Shown here: positions 52,682 to 60,783 of the stretch, in pieces
Position numbering within the stretch: position 1 is the stretch's first letter
How the letters are laid out: every line of letters begins with the position of its first letter
Source: an uncultured Bacteroidales bacterium
GTDB taxonomy: Bacteria > Bacteroidota > Bacteroidia > Bacteroidales > Paludibacteraceae
Assembly: GCA_902784585.1 (NCBI GenBank)
Contig: CACZVM010000007.1
Location: 1 to 64,000, forward strand
Direction of reading: 5' to 3'
DNA: 64,000 nt
Notes under the pieces: model-generated
The model's input: the letters and a program-made list of their open reading frames with translations, nothing else
What the model was told of the DNA's origin: nothing
The model's database searches: none
Translations under genes and position numbers: made by a program

Positions 52682-53455
52682 CATTTATTGGCCTTTTCGT
52701 TCGGATTCAAGGATGTGATTGACATCTTGCTGGTGGCCGTCATCCTATATGAAGCATATCGCCTACTGCGCAAGACAGGAGCTTCCAACCTCTTCTGGGG
52801 CATACTGGCGTTTATCATAGTATGGTTTATGGTCAGCTTTGTATTCCAACTCGAGTTGACCGGAGCACTCTTCGACCGCATCATCTCGGTGGGTGCCATC
52901 GCACTCATCGTAATCTTCCAGGAGGAGATACGTACGTTCTTCTACCGCGTGGGAGCGCGCTTCTCGTCGATGAAACTGCTGCGCCGCCGCGCCGCTCAAG
53001 AGGACGTCGCTACCCAGCAGCAGATCCAGGAAGTGAACCAAGCCTGCCGCCATATGGCCAAGACCAAGACCGGCGCTCTCATCGTACTGGCCGGCGAGAT
53101 GAACCTGAAGGAATATACCGATACGGGCGAACGATTGGACGCACAGGTGTCGGCCCGACTGATAGAAAATATTTTCTTCAAGAACACCCCGCTACACGAT
53201 GGCGCACTCATCCTGCGTAACGGACGTATGCTGGCCGCCGCATGTATCCTGCCGGTCAGTCACAATCTGGAGATACCCCAACACTACGGCCTGCGTCACC
53301 GCGCCGCGCTGGGACTGACAGAAAAAACGGACGCGACCTGCATAGTCGTGTCCGAAGAAACCGGGCAAATATCCGTTGCCCAAGAGGGTACTATTCGCGA
53401 GGTGACCGAAGATGACTTATTCCTCGTACTTCATGCGCGATCGGCTGCCGCCTGA
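52679..53455 (+). CDS. dacA: Membrane diadenylate cyclase (c-di-AMP synthase)
   Basis: I choose the ATG at 52679 (258 residues). An in-frame ATG at 52631 would translate the repeat array. Three N-terminal membrane helices (about 10-85) precede the DAC domain. Its active-site motifs are D174-G175-A176 in PLHDGALIL and R206-H207-R208 in YGLRHRAALG. The enzyme makes c-di-AMP from two ATP, a signal tied to osmolyte and cell-wall control. The folP-dacA order is usual in Bacteroidota, unlike the cdaA-cdaR-glmM order of Firmicutes. Its last 39 nt overlap the end of the convergent barrel gene, with no terminator between them. Confidence 0.94.
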   Translation: MHLLAFSFGFKDVIDILLVAVILYEAYRLLRKTGASNLFWGILAFIIVWFMVSFVFQLELTGALFDRIISVGAIALIVIFQEEIRTFFYRVGARFSSMKLLRRRAAQEDVATQQQIQEVNQACRHMAKTKTGALIVLAGEMNLKEYTDTGERLDAQVSARLIENIFFKNTPLHDGALILRNGRMLAAACILPVSHNLEIPQHYGLRHRAALGLTEKTDATCIVVSEETGQISVAQEGTIREVTEDDLFLVLHARSAAA

Positions 53456-54421
53456 GCCTACCGTGCGGCGGTAGTTCTCGTTGCAGAGAACACAACCGCG
53501 GGCATCCGGCATACGGAAGAGCACCGTGAATTTCAATCCTATCGTCATACTGCGTACCGCCGAGGCGAAGCCTGCGGTGGACATGATGTCGTTCATGTGC
53601 AGTCCGTCTATCATCGTGTGGGCTCCATACGCCTCCTGGGCATCGTACCTATCCGGCATCGTCAGCGCCATATTCGTTCCGGCCTTGTGGATGTCGGTCA
53701 GTCCGAAATCAAAGAATCCCGCCAGGCGGTATTCTATCTTACGGTCGGGCACATCAAAACCGTGCGCATCGTTGATCACACCGATACGGCCACCCACCTC
53801 CAGCGACACATCCAAGTCGATATTCAGATTCGTGCTGTTGCGCGAACTGACACGCTCGTCTTCAAACCACTGATAGAGAGGCATGCCCGTATAGAGCGGA
53901 CTATCCTCATACTTGGCGGCTGTCATCACCGATGCCTTCGACGCGGCCTGCGTCCAGGCATTGATGCCGATCTTCATACCCGCCAACATATAGAAACGGC
54001 GGTGCTGCACACCTACCATCAGCGGGACTTGTACCGCCAGGTTGCTATAGTTGTCCTTACGACCCGAAAGCTCATAGATGAAATCAAAGGATTCGCCCTG
54101 CAGGTCATACTGCTTGCCGGGTATCTGGAAACGCTCCTTCTGGCCCACCGAGAAACTGGTCATTCCGCCCCAAGCTCCTATGCCTACATCCAACAGGAAA
54201 GCAGTAGGACTGTATTTGGGCGCTATCTGCAACTCCACGACGCCTCCCAGGCCGCCGGCTACACCGAAGCTCGGACTATAGTCGCTACCACTGGGCAGCA
54301 ACGACCATTCGCCTATCTGACCGTACGCGCCTACATAAGTGGAGACACGCGCTTGCAGCGGCGCTACGCAGAGCAAGGCGACCAATAAAAAGCAGGTATT
54401 TTTACGTATTTTCTTGCACAT
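53417..54421 (-). CDS. Outer-membrane beta-barrel protein, paralogue of the 28.5-kb barrel
   Basis: The 334-residue protein has a signal peptide (about 1-24, ending LQA), then beta strands. The stretch VPLMVGVQHRRFYMLAGMK (about 130-148) matches the barrel at 28545-29504 and the barrel part of the OmpA-type protein. FFDFGLTDIH and VRSMTIGLKFTVLF near the end also match (DFGLLNIH, VRNMSVGIKYTIAF). It ends with a basic, Gly/Ser-rich tail. The role is unknown; the paralogy suggests a function in the same surface system, although the gene sits apart. Its 3' end overlaps dacA by 39 nt. Confidence 0.78.
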   Translation of the reverse strand: MCKKIRKNTCFLLVALLCVAPLQARVSTYVGAYGQIGEWSLLPSGSDYSPSFGVAGGLGGVVELQIAPKYSPTAFLLDVGIGAWGGMTSFSVGQKERFQIPGKQYDLQGESFDFIYELSGRKDNYSNLAVQVPLMVGVQHRRFYMLAGMKIGINAWTQAASKASVMTAAKYEDSPLYTGMPLYQWFEDERVSSRNSTNLNIDLDVSLEVGGRIGVINDAHGFDVPDRKIEYRLAGFFDFGLTDIHKAGTNMALTMPDRYDAQEAYGAHTMIDGLHMNDIMSTAGFASAVRSMTIGLKFTVLFRMPDARGCVLCNENYRRTVGSGGSRSRMKYEE

Positions 54422-54444
54422 TCGAATTTTTTGTTGTAATTTTG
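54413..54444 (+). promoter_or_regulatory. Possible metG promoter
   Basis: CTTG (54413-54416), 20 nt, TAATTTTG (54437-54444). It faces the minus-strand promoter at 54462-54493. A looser alternative, TTTG at 54476-54479 with TATTTTTTG at 54501-54509, is closer to the start. Confidence 0.5.
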
Positions 54445-54461
54445 CACCCGATTTTGCGACG

Positions 54462-54493
54462 CAAAAGTACTGCTTTTTGCTGACATACGCAAA
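54462..54493 (-). promoter_or_regulatory. Promoter of the barrel gene at 53417-54421
   Basis: On the minus strand the -7 box TACTTTTG (54469-54462) lies 20 nt after TTTG (54493-54490). The leader is about 34 nt. Confidence 0.75.
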
Positions 54494-54528
54494 TTTTTTT
54501 TATTTTTTGACGAAAAAATACATAAAAT

Positions 54529-56604
54529 ATGGCATTTAATCGCACTTTAATTACCGCTGCACTGCCGTATGCCAACGGCCCTGTGCACATCGGTCACCTT
54601 GCCGGCGTGTATGTTCCGGCCGACATCTACGCCCGCTATCTGCGTCTGAAAGGACAGGAAGTGATGTACGTCTGCGGTAGCGACGAACACGGTGTACCTG
54701 TCACTATCCGCGCCCGCAAGGAAGGGATCTCCACCCAGCAGGTCGTAGATCGCTACCACGAACTGATCAAGCGCTCGTTCGCCGAGTTCGGCATATCGTT
54801 CGACATCTATTCGCGTACCACCTCGGCTATCCACCATCAGTTTGCGGCTGACTATTTCCGCGCAATGTATGATGCCCATCAGTTCACCGAAGAGACTACC
54901 GAACAGTTCTACGACCCCGAGACAGGCCATTTCCTCACCGATCGTAACATCCGCGGTGAGTGTCCGCGTTGCCATTCGCTGGGCGCCTACGGCGACCAAT
55001 GCGAGAAATGCGGCGCAACCCTCTCGCCGGATGAACTGATCAACCCCTACAACGCCGAGACGGGTAATGCATTGGCCAAGAAGGCCACCAAGCACTGGTA
55101 CCTGCCACTGGATCAATACCAGAGCTGGCTGGAGGACTGGATACTGAACAACCACAAGGAGTGGCGTCCGAACGTGTACGGACAATGCAAGTCGTGGCTG
55201 GACGGCGGACTCAAGCCCCGCGCCGTGACGCGTGACCTCGACTGGGGAATCCCCGTACCCGTAGAGGGCGCAGAAGGCAAGGTGCTCTACGTATGGTTTG
55301 ATGCACCGATCGGCTATATCAGCAATACGCAGGAGCTCTGCCAGGCGCAACCGGAGAAATACGGCGATTGGACCAAATGGTGGCGTCAGGACGACACCCG
55401 CATGATCCACTTCATCGGCAAGGACAACATCGTCTTCCATTGTATCGTCTTCCCCGCAATGCTCAAGGCCCAAGGCTACAACCTGCCGGACAACGTACCG
55501 AGCAATGAGTTCCTCAATCTGGAGGGCGACAAGATATCCACCAGCCGCAACTGGGCCGTGTGGCTCAACGAGTATCTGGACGATTTTCCCGGCAAGCAGG
55601 ATGTGCTTCGCTATGTGCTCACCGCCAATGCGCCGGAAACCAAGGACAACGACTTCACATGGGCGGACTTCCAGGCTCGTAACAACAACGAACTGGTGGC
55701 TATCTACGGCAACTTCGTCAACCGAGCACTCGTGCTCACCAACAAATATTTCGACGGACACGTACCCGCATGCGGTGAACTCACCGACTACGACCGTCAG
55801 ACCATCGAAGAATTTAAGAATGTCAAGGCAACGCTGGAGGAACTGCTCAACAACTTCCGCTTCCGCGACGCGCAGAAAGAGGCGATGAACCTTGCCCGTA
55901 TCGGCAACAAATACCTAGCCGACACCGAGCCATGGAAACTCGCCAAGACGGATATGCCTCGTACGGCTACCGCACTCCATCTGGCGCTGCAGATTGCCGC
56001 CAACCTGGCTATCGCCTTCGAACCCTTCCTGCCCTTCTCGTCCGAGAAGCTGAAAGGCATGTTGCAGCTCGACGCCTCCATCGGTTGGGACGACCTGGGC
56101 CGCATCGACCTGCTGCCGGAAGGTCAGACGCTGGGCGAAGTGAGTCTGCTCTTTGAGAAGATAGAAGACAGCACCATCCAGGCGCAACTCGATCGTCTGG
56201 CACGTATCAAAGCCGAGAACGAGGAGGCTGCCAAACAGGAGGCACTCAAGAACTGGCGTCCCGAACCCGTGAAAGCACCTACCACCATCGATGAGTTCGA
56301 CAAGGCGGACATCCGCGTGGCAACAGTGCTGGAATGCACGAACGTGAAGAAATCCGACCGTCTGTTGCAGTTCCGTCTGGATGACGGTATGGGCGGACGC
56401 ACGATCCTGAGCGGCATCGCACAGAGTTATCCCGACCCGCAAGTACTGGTGGGCAAGCAGGTGCTCTTCATCGCCAATTTCCCGCCGCGCAAGATGATGG
56501 GTATCGAGAGCCAGGGTATGATCCTCTCGGCCGTAGATGCAGACGGACGACTGGTGGTCACCACCGTCACGGCACCCGTCAAGAACGGCAGTCAGGTAGG
56601 CTGA
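54529..56604 (+). CDS. metG: Methionyl-tRNA synthetase
   Basis: This 691-residue class I synthetase charges initiator and elongator tRNA-Met. It has HIGH at 20-23, the zinc knuckle CPRC ... CEKC from C145 to about C161, and the KMSKS counterpart KISTSR at about 335-340. Residues about 585-691 form the C-terminal EMAP/Trbp111-type tRNA-binding domain ([20 protein letters not shown]), which also dimerises. The length matches E. coli MetG (677). The AT-rich leader of about 80 nt carries the neighbouring barrel promoter. Confidence 0.96.
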   Translation: MAFNRTLITAALPYANGPVHIGHLAGVYVPADIYARYLRLKGQEVMYVCGSDEHGVPVTIRARKEGISTQQVVDRYHELIKRSFAEFGISFDIYSRTTSAIHHQFAADYFRAMYDAHQFTEETTEQFYDPETGHFLTDRNIRGECPRCHSLGAYGDQCEKCGATLSPDELINPYNAETGNALAKKATKHWYLPLDQYQSWLEDWILNNHKEWRPNVYGQCKSWLDGGLKPRAVTRDLDWGIPVPVEGAEGKVLYVWFDAPIGYISNTQELCQAQPEKYGDWTKWWRQDDTRMIHFIGKDNIVFHCIVFPAMLKAQGYNLPDNVPSNEFLNLEGDKISTSRNWAVWLNEYLDDFPGKQDVLRYVLTANAPETKDNDFTWADFQARNNNELVAIYGNFVNRALVLTNKYFDGHVPACGELTDYDRQTIEEFKNVKATLEELLNNFRFRDAQKEAMNLARIGNKYLADTEPWKLAKTDMPRTATALHLALQIAANLAIAFEPFLPFSSEKLKGMLQLDASIGWDDLGRIDLLPEGQTLGEVSLLFEKIEDSTIQAQLDRLARIKAENEEAAKQEALKNWRPEPVKAPTTIDEFDKADIRVATVLECTNVKKSDRLLQFRLDDGMGGRTILSGIAQSYPDPQVLVGKQVLFIANFPPRKMMGIESQGMILSAVDADGRLVVTTVTAPVKNGSQVG

Positions 56605-56643
56605 CAAAAAAGGCCGTCCCGCACAAGCGAGACGGCTTTTTTG
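56605..56643. terminator. Bidirectional terminator between metG and the phosphohexomutase gene
   Basis: A long stem (GGCCGTCCCGC with GCGAGACGGCT, few mismatches) around ACAA is flanked by A6 and T7 runs. Confidence 0.85.
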
Positions 56644-56660
56644 TATTCAGCGTTCAGTTA

Positions 56661-58442
56661 TCAGATACCCAGGCTTGCCTTGATAGCCGGTACGCGGGCA
56701 TCCGCCTCAGCGGTACAACGCTCGTAGTCAGCACCCGTGAACGGCTTGCCGCTCTTCACCGGAATCTCGAAGTAGAACTTGATCTTCGGCTCGGTACCGG
56801 AAGGACGAACGGATACTTTCAGACCACCTTCGGTGAAGTACTGGAGTACATTGCTCGTAGCATTCAACGGCATCTCGATATCAGATTCAACCCACTTGCC
56901 GTCCTTCAATTCCTGTTGCTTGAGGAGCTTGAAGTCTTTGATCTTAACGACCTTCTCGCCGGCGATCTCCTTCGGCGCGTTAGCGCGGTAGTCAACCATC
57001 ATCTTCTGGATCTCCTCTGCACCGCTCTTACCCGGACGAACAACGTTGATCGTGGTCTCCTTCTGGAAGCCGTAGTCCTCGTAGATCTTAAGCAGGTAGT
57101 CATACAGCGTCATACCGTTGTCTTTTGCGTACGCAGCGATCTCGCAGATCAAGCAGATAGCGGAAGGCGAGCATTTATCGCGAACAGCGTCGTACGGCAG
57201 GAAGCCGAAGCTCTCCTCACCGCCGCCGATATATTTGCGTTTGCCTTCCCACATACGGATACGGTTAGCAATCCACTTGAAGCCCGTATATTCATCGGTC
57301 AGCGTTACACCTTGTGCGTCAGCGATCTTGCGGATGAGCTCGGAGGTAACGATGGTCTTGACGATGTACATGTCGGGACGCATCTTACCCAGACGTTTCA
57401 TGTTGTTGATGATGTAATAGTGGTACATGATGTTGGTCTGGTTACCGTTGATAATCACCCACTCGCCCTTGTCGTTGCGGCAGACGATAGCGATACGGTC
57501 AGCGTCCGGGTCAGAAGCAATCACGAGGTCGGCCCCAAGCTTGGTGCCTAACTTCATACCGAGGGTCATAGCCTCAGCGTTCTCCGGGTTCGGGGAAACA
57601 ACGGTCGGGAAGTTACCGTCGATCACCATCTGCTCGGGAACGACGTGGATGTTCTGGAAGCCCCAAGAACGCAAGCACATCGGCACGATCTGACGACCTG
57701 CTCCGTGCATCGGAGTGTAAACGATGTTGAGGTCTTTCTGACGAAGAATAGAGTCTTGGTCGATCATGACTTCCTTCACAGCCATCATGTAGTCGTAGTC
57801 CATCTCGCCGCCGATGATCTCGATCAGGTCATTGTTGGCTTCCCATTTCACGTCAGCGAGGGTCACTTTGTTCACCTCTTCGATGATACCCTGGTCGTGC
57901 GGTTGGAGCACTTGCGAACCATCCTCCCAGTATGCCTTGTAGCCGTTGTACTCTTTCGGGTTGTGGCTGGCAGTTACGTTCACACCGCCTTGGCACTTGA
58001 GGTGACGGATAGCGAAGGAAACCTCCGGTGTCGGGCGCAGGCTCTCAAACAGATACACCTGGATACCGTTGGCCGAGAAGATGTTGGCTACGGTCTCAGC
58101 GAACAGACGACCGTTGTTACGGCAGTCATGACCTACCACAACAGCCACGCGGCCGTTCTGTACGTTCTTGAATCCACCCTCTTTCTGTACCTTCAGGAGA
58201 TAGTTGGCATAACCCTGCGTAGCCATGGCTACGATGTATTTGTTCATGCGGTTCGTACCCGGGCCCATGATACCGCGCAGACCGCCGGTACCGAATTCGA
58301 GGGTACGATAGAAAGCATCGATGAGGTCAGTCTTGTCCTCGGCCTCCATCATCGCTTTCACTTGTGCGCGGGTCTCCGCGTCAAACGGTTCGCGGGTCCA
58401 TACCTCCGCGATCTCCATTACTTTTTTCAATTCTTCATTCAT
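56661..58442 (-). CDS. Phosphoglucomutase/phosphomannomutase (alpha-phosphohexomutase)
   Basis: The enzyme interconverts the 1- and 6-phosphates of glucose or mannose, feeding sugar nucleotides and glycogen. The catalytic phosphoserine is S159 in NVTASHNPKEYNGYK. The metal loop is DPDADRIAIV, the sugar loop is around GGGEESFGF, and the phosphate-binding end is RPSGTEPKIKFYF. At 593 residues it fits the PGM2-like long form (about 580-600) of Bacteroidota, rather than the GlmM or ManB short forms. It is probably co-transcribed with hflX and hpt across a repeat-containing gap of 50 nt. A link with glgB is metabolic only. Confidence 0.93.
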   Translation of the reverse strand: MNEELKKVMEIAEVWTREPFDAETRAQVKAMMEAEDKTDLIDAFYRTLEFGTGGLRGIMGPGTNRMNKYIVAMATQGYANYLLKVQKEGGFKNVQNGRVAVVVGHDCRNNGRLFAETVANIFSANGIQVYLFESLRPTPEVSFAIRHLKCQGGVNVTASHNPKEYNGYKAYWEDGSQVLQPHDQGIIEEVNKVTLADVKWEANNDLIEIIGGEMDYDYMMAVKEVMIDQDSILRQKDLNIVYTPMHGAGRQIVPMCLRSWGFQNIHVVPEQMVIDGNFPTVVSPNPENAEAMTLGMKLGTKLGADLVIASDPDADRIAIVCRNDKGEWVIINGNQTNIMYHYYIINNMKRLGKMRPDMYIVKTIVTSELIRKIADAQGVTLTDEYTGFKWIANRIRMWEGKRKYIGGGEESFGFLPYDAVRDKCSPSAICLICEIAAYAKDNGMTLYDYLLKIYEDYGFQKETTINVVRPGKSGAEEIQKMMVDYRANAPKEIAGEKVVKIKDFKLLKQQELKDGKWVESDIEMPLNATSNVLQYFTEGGLKVSVRPSGTEPKIKFYFEIPVKSGKPFTGADYERCTAEADARVPAIKASLGI

Positions 58443-58478
58443 AATGGTAAAAGTTTTTTTAAAGGTTAATATTGCTTG

Positions 58479-58508
58479 TTAATTTTGAATTCTTAATTCT
58501 TAATCTTA
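58479..58508. repeat. AATTCTTAATTCTTAATCTT array at hpt/phosphohexomutase junction
   Basis: AATTCTTA units cover the hpt stop codon and the bases after it; the last hpt residues (KIKN) are encoded by it. Confidence 0.8.
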
Positions 58509-59035
58509 TATATTGCGTCCAGGTTACGTGCAAAGCCATCCAGATCCAGCCCGTAACCGATAACGAACTCATTGGCTATCTGACGGCCCACATAGTCGGG
58601 TCTCGCATCGTTGTACTCCAGTTTGTCAGGTTTGAAGAGCATTGTGGCTACACGCACCGTGGCCGCGCCTTCGGCCCGCATATGAGCCTTCAGCTGATGA
58701 ATCGTCATACCCGTGTCGACGATGTCCTCTACGATGATCACGTCGCGTCCCTTCACGCTCTGCTGCAGCGGAACGATGAACTGCAACTCTCCCGTTGAGG
58801 CCATGCCCCAATATGAACTGACGCGGAGGAAGGTTACCTCGCAACGCAGGTCATGCAGCCGGCGCAGCAGGTCGGCTGCAAAGACGAACGCACCGTTCAG
58901 CACCACCACAAACAGGGGCACACGGCCCTCGTAGTCGGCTCTGATATGATCTGCCTCCTGTTGTATGTCACTCGCTATCTGTTCGGGGGTCAGCCATTCC
59001 TCAAACACATGGCCTTGTTCTTCAATTGTCCTCAT
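58493..59035 (-). CDS. hpt: Hypoxanthine phosphoribosyltransferase
   Basis: This purine-salvage enzyme joins hypoxanthine (or guanine) to PRPP. The PRPP-binding loop is VIIVEDIVDTGMT (99-111), and VVLNGAFVFAADLLR and RVSSYWGM are further family motifs. Its 180 residues are normal for the family. Its start overlaps the hflX stop by 14 nt. Confidence 0.94.
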   Translation of the reverse strand: MRTIEEQGHVFEEWLTPEQIASDIQQEADHIRADYEGRVPLFVVVLNGAFVFAADLLRRLHDLRCEVTFLRVSSYWGMASTGELQFIVPLQQSVKGRDVIIVEDIVDTGMTIHQLKAHMRAEGAATVRVATMLFKPDKLEYNDARPDYVGRQIANEFVIGYGLDLDGFARNLDAIYKIKN

Positions 59036-60266
59036 AGTTCTGAAACAGAAAATCGTTATACGGATAACGCTTCACGTGGATTGCCTTGATACGCTCATAG
59101 AGCAACGCACGCAACGCGTCTATATTATCTTTGTTCTTCGCCGAGATGAAGATGCTGTCTTCGCCCAAACGGGCTATCCAGGTCTTCCGCAAATCCTCCA
59201 GCGACAAGTTCTCTCTTTGGATCGGCGTCAAGTCATCCTCCTCTTTGGGCACATAATGGAACGCGTCTATCTTATTAAAGACCACCACCGTCGGTTTGTC
59301 TTCTTTGCAGATATCGGCTATCGTCTGCTGTACCACTTCATACTGCTCCTCGAAGTTCGGATGGCTGATGTCCACCACGTGTACCAGCAAGTCGGCCTCG
59401 CGCACCTCGTCCAGCGTCGATTTGAACGACTCCACCAGATGGTGAGGCAACTTACGGATAAATCCAACCGTGTCGCTCAGCAGGAACGGCAAGTTCTCTA
59501 TCGTCACCTTCCGAACTGTGGTGTCGAGTGTCGCAAAGAGCTTGTTCTCCGCGAACACATCGGACTTACTCAGCAGGTTCATTAGCGTGCTCTTACCCAC
59601 GTTGGTATAGCCCACTAGCGCCACGCGCACCATCTTTCCGCGGTGCTGACGTTGCGTCGCCATCTGCTTGTCGATCGTCTTGAGTTGCTCGCGCAGCAGG
59701 GCAATACGCTGACCTATCACCCGCTTGTCCGCCTCTATCTGGGTCTCACCCATACCGCGATTGGTGCCTCCGCCGCCGCGCTGGCGGTCCAGGTGACTCC
59801 ACATGCGCGTCAGACGCGGCAACATATACTGCAGATGCGCCATCTCCACTTGCGTCTTTGCGTAACTCGTCTGCGCGCGTTGAAGGAAAATCTCTAAGAT
59901 GAGTATCGTGCGGTCGATCACCCGCACATTCGCCGGATGCTTCTCGCGCCGGTTGATGGCTTTTTCGAGGTTTCGTATCTGCCGCGGGCTCAACTCGTCA
60001 TCAAAGATGACCACATCAATCGGCTCCTCACCGGCTTCCCTCTCTATGACAAACTGCCGTACTTCCTCCAGTTTTCCTTCTCCTACATAAGTAGTAGAGT
60101 TCGGTTGATCTAATCGCTGCGTAAAACGTTTCACGGGAACGATACCGTGCGTGTCGGCCAGAAAAGCCAACTCGTCCAGGTATTCCTTGGTGCGTTCTTC
60201 CGGCTGATTAGGTGTGATGAGTCCCACCAACACTGCGTGTTCTATGTAGGGTTTGATTTCTATCAT
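59022..60266 (-). CDS. hflX: Ribosome-associated GTPase HflX
   Basis: I choose the ATG ending at 60266 (MIEIKPYIEHAVLVG, 414 residues); a longer frame to 60311 would run upstream of the promoter. The N-terminal HflX domain (TQRLDQPNSTTYVGEGKLEE, VIFDDELSPRQIRNLE) is followed by a coiled linker with QRGGGGTNRGMGETQIE, then the G domain (VALVGYTNVGKST, SDTVGFIRKLPHHLVESFKS, VVFNKID). HflX splits stalled or stressed ribosomes. It heads the hflX-hpt-phosphohexomutase unit. Confidence 0.95.
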   Translation of the reverse strand: MIEIKPYIEHAVLVGLITPNQPEERTKEYLDELAFLADTHGIVPVKRFTQRLDQPNSTTYVGEGKLEEVRQFVIEREAGEEPIDVVIFDDELSPRQIRNLEKAINRREKHPANVRVIDRTILILEIFLQRAQTSYAKTQVEMAHLQYMLPRLTRMWSHLDRQRGGGGTNRGMGETQIEADKRVIGQRIALLREQLKTIDKQMATQRQHRGKMVRVALVGYTNVGKSTLMNLLSKSDVFAENKLFATLDTTVRKVTIENLPFLLSDTVGFIRKLPHHLVESFKSTLDEVREADLLVHVVDISHPNFEEQYEVVQQTIADICKEDKPTVVVFNKIDAFHYVPKEEDDLTPIQRENLSLEDLRKTWIARLGEDSIFISAKNKDNIDALRALLYERIKAIHVKRYPYNDFLFQNYEDN

Positions 60267-60280
60267 CAACTTTTGCGCCG

Positions 60281-60312
60281 CAAAAGTAGTAAAAAAAAAT
60301 GACGTGTGCAAA
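60281..60312 (-). promoter_or_regulatory. Promoter of the hflX operon
   Basis: On the minus strand the -7 box TACTTTTG (60288-60281) lies 20 nt after TTTG (60312-60309). The leader is under 15 nt. The -33 box lies in the loop of the terminator at 60290-60331. Confidence 0.75.
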
Positions 60313-60331
60313 TTTCACGTCATTTTTTTTT
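60290..60331 (-). terminator. Terminator of the upstream surface-protein unit
   Basis: A perfect stem AAAAAAATGACGTG / CACGTCATTTTTTT surrounds a nine-base loop and follows the stop at 60335 on the minus strand. It overlaps the hflX promoter. Confidence 0.88.
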
Positions 60332-60334
60332 GCA

Positions 60335-60766
60335 TTAACCCGCTATTCTGCGCTTATAGCCGATAAAAAGCAATGCGAAGAGCAGCAGTATCAGAGGTTC
60401 ACCCACCGGTGCCGGATCAGGTATGACACCGGTCGGATTATCGTCCGGATCATCCCACGAGTCTCCGTCGTTCGAAGAACCCGGCTCCCAAGAGTCAGTC
60501 CGTCTTGGTTTTGAACCGCCGGGAGCAGCGCAGTACGGCGTATTATAGGTAGTCGCATCGAACATCGAATGACCCACCATCGAATAGCCTACTAAGGAAT
60601 GGCAGGTAGAGGTGGATTGGAACTGATAGATGGGCGCGACCACCTTGTGATAGAACGGTTGGTACCTCGAATTCGTGCTCGTTCGGACAGGCGTAGCACA
60701 GACAGAGGACCCCAAACCTCCGCAAAGCAGCATCAACAGGGCACAAAGCCAAATATGTTTATTCAT
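60335..60766 (-). CDS. Small exported protein with PID-CTERM-like C-terminal sorting segment
   Basis: I choose the ATG ending at 60766 (143 residues, signal peptide MNKHIWLCALLMLLCGGLG...). In-frame ATGs at 60775-60793 overlap the upstream stop, one of them as TGATG. The mature region is low in charge, rich in Ser/Thr/Tyr, then acidic (NDGDSWDDPDDNP). The end, from about residue 120, is PVGEPLILLLFALLFIGYKR and four more residues: a Pro-x-Gly motif, one membrane helix, then a basic end. That layout resembles the PEP-CTERM/PID-CTERM class of sorting signals in Bacteroidota. A plain membrane anchor is the alternative. It is the last gene of a unit with the large protein upstream. Confidence 0.7.
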   Translation of the reverse strand: MNKHIWLCALLMLLCGGLGSSVCATPVRTSTNSRYQPFYHKVVAPIYQFQSTSTCHSLVGYSMVGHSMFDATTYNTPYCAAPGGSKPRRTDSWEPGSSNDGDSWDDPDDNPTGVIPDPAPVGEPLILLLFALLFIGYKRRIAG

Positions 60767-60783
60767 TCGTCTCTCCATAACCA

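Noticed and set aside
60267-60311. Longer HflX start
   Set aside because: It would begin upstream of the -7 box and inside the terminator loop, so it cannot be on the mRNA.
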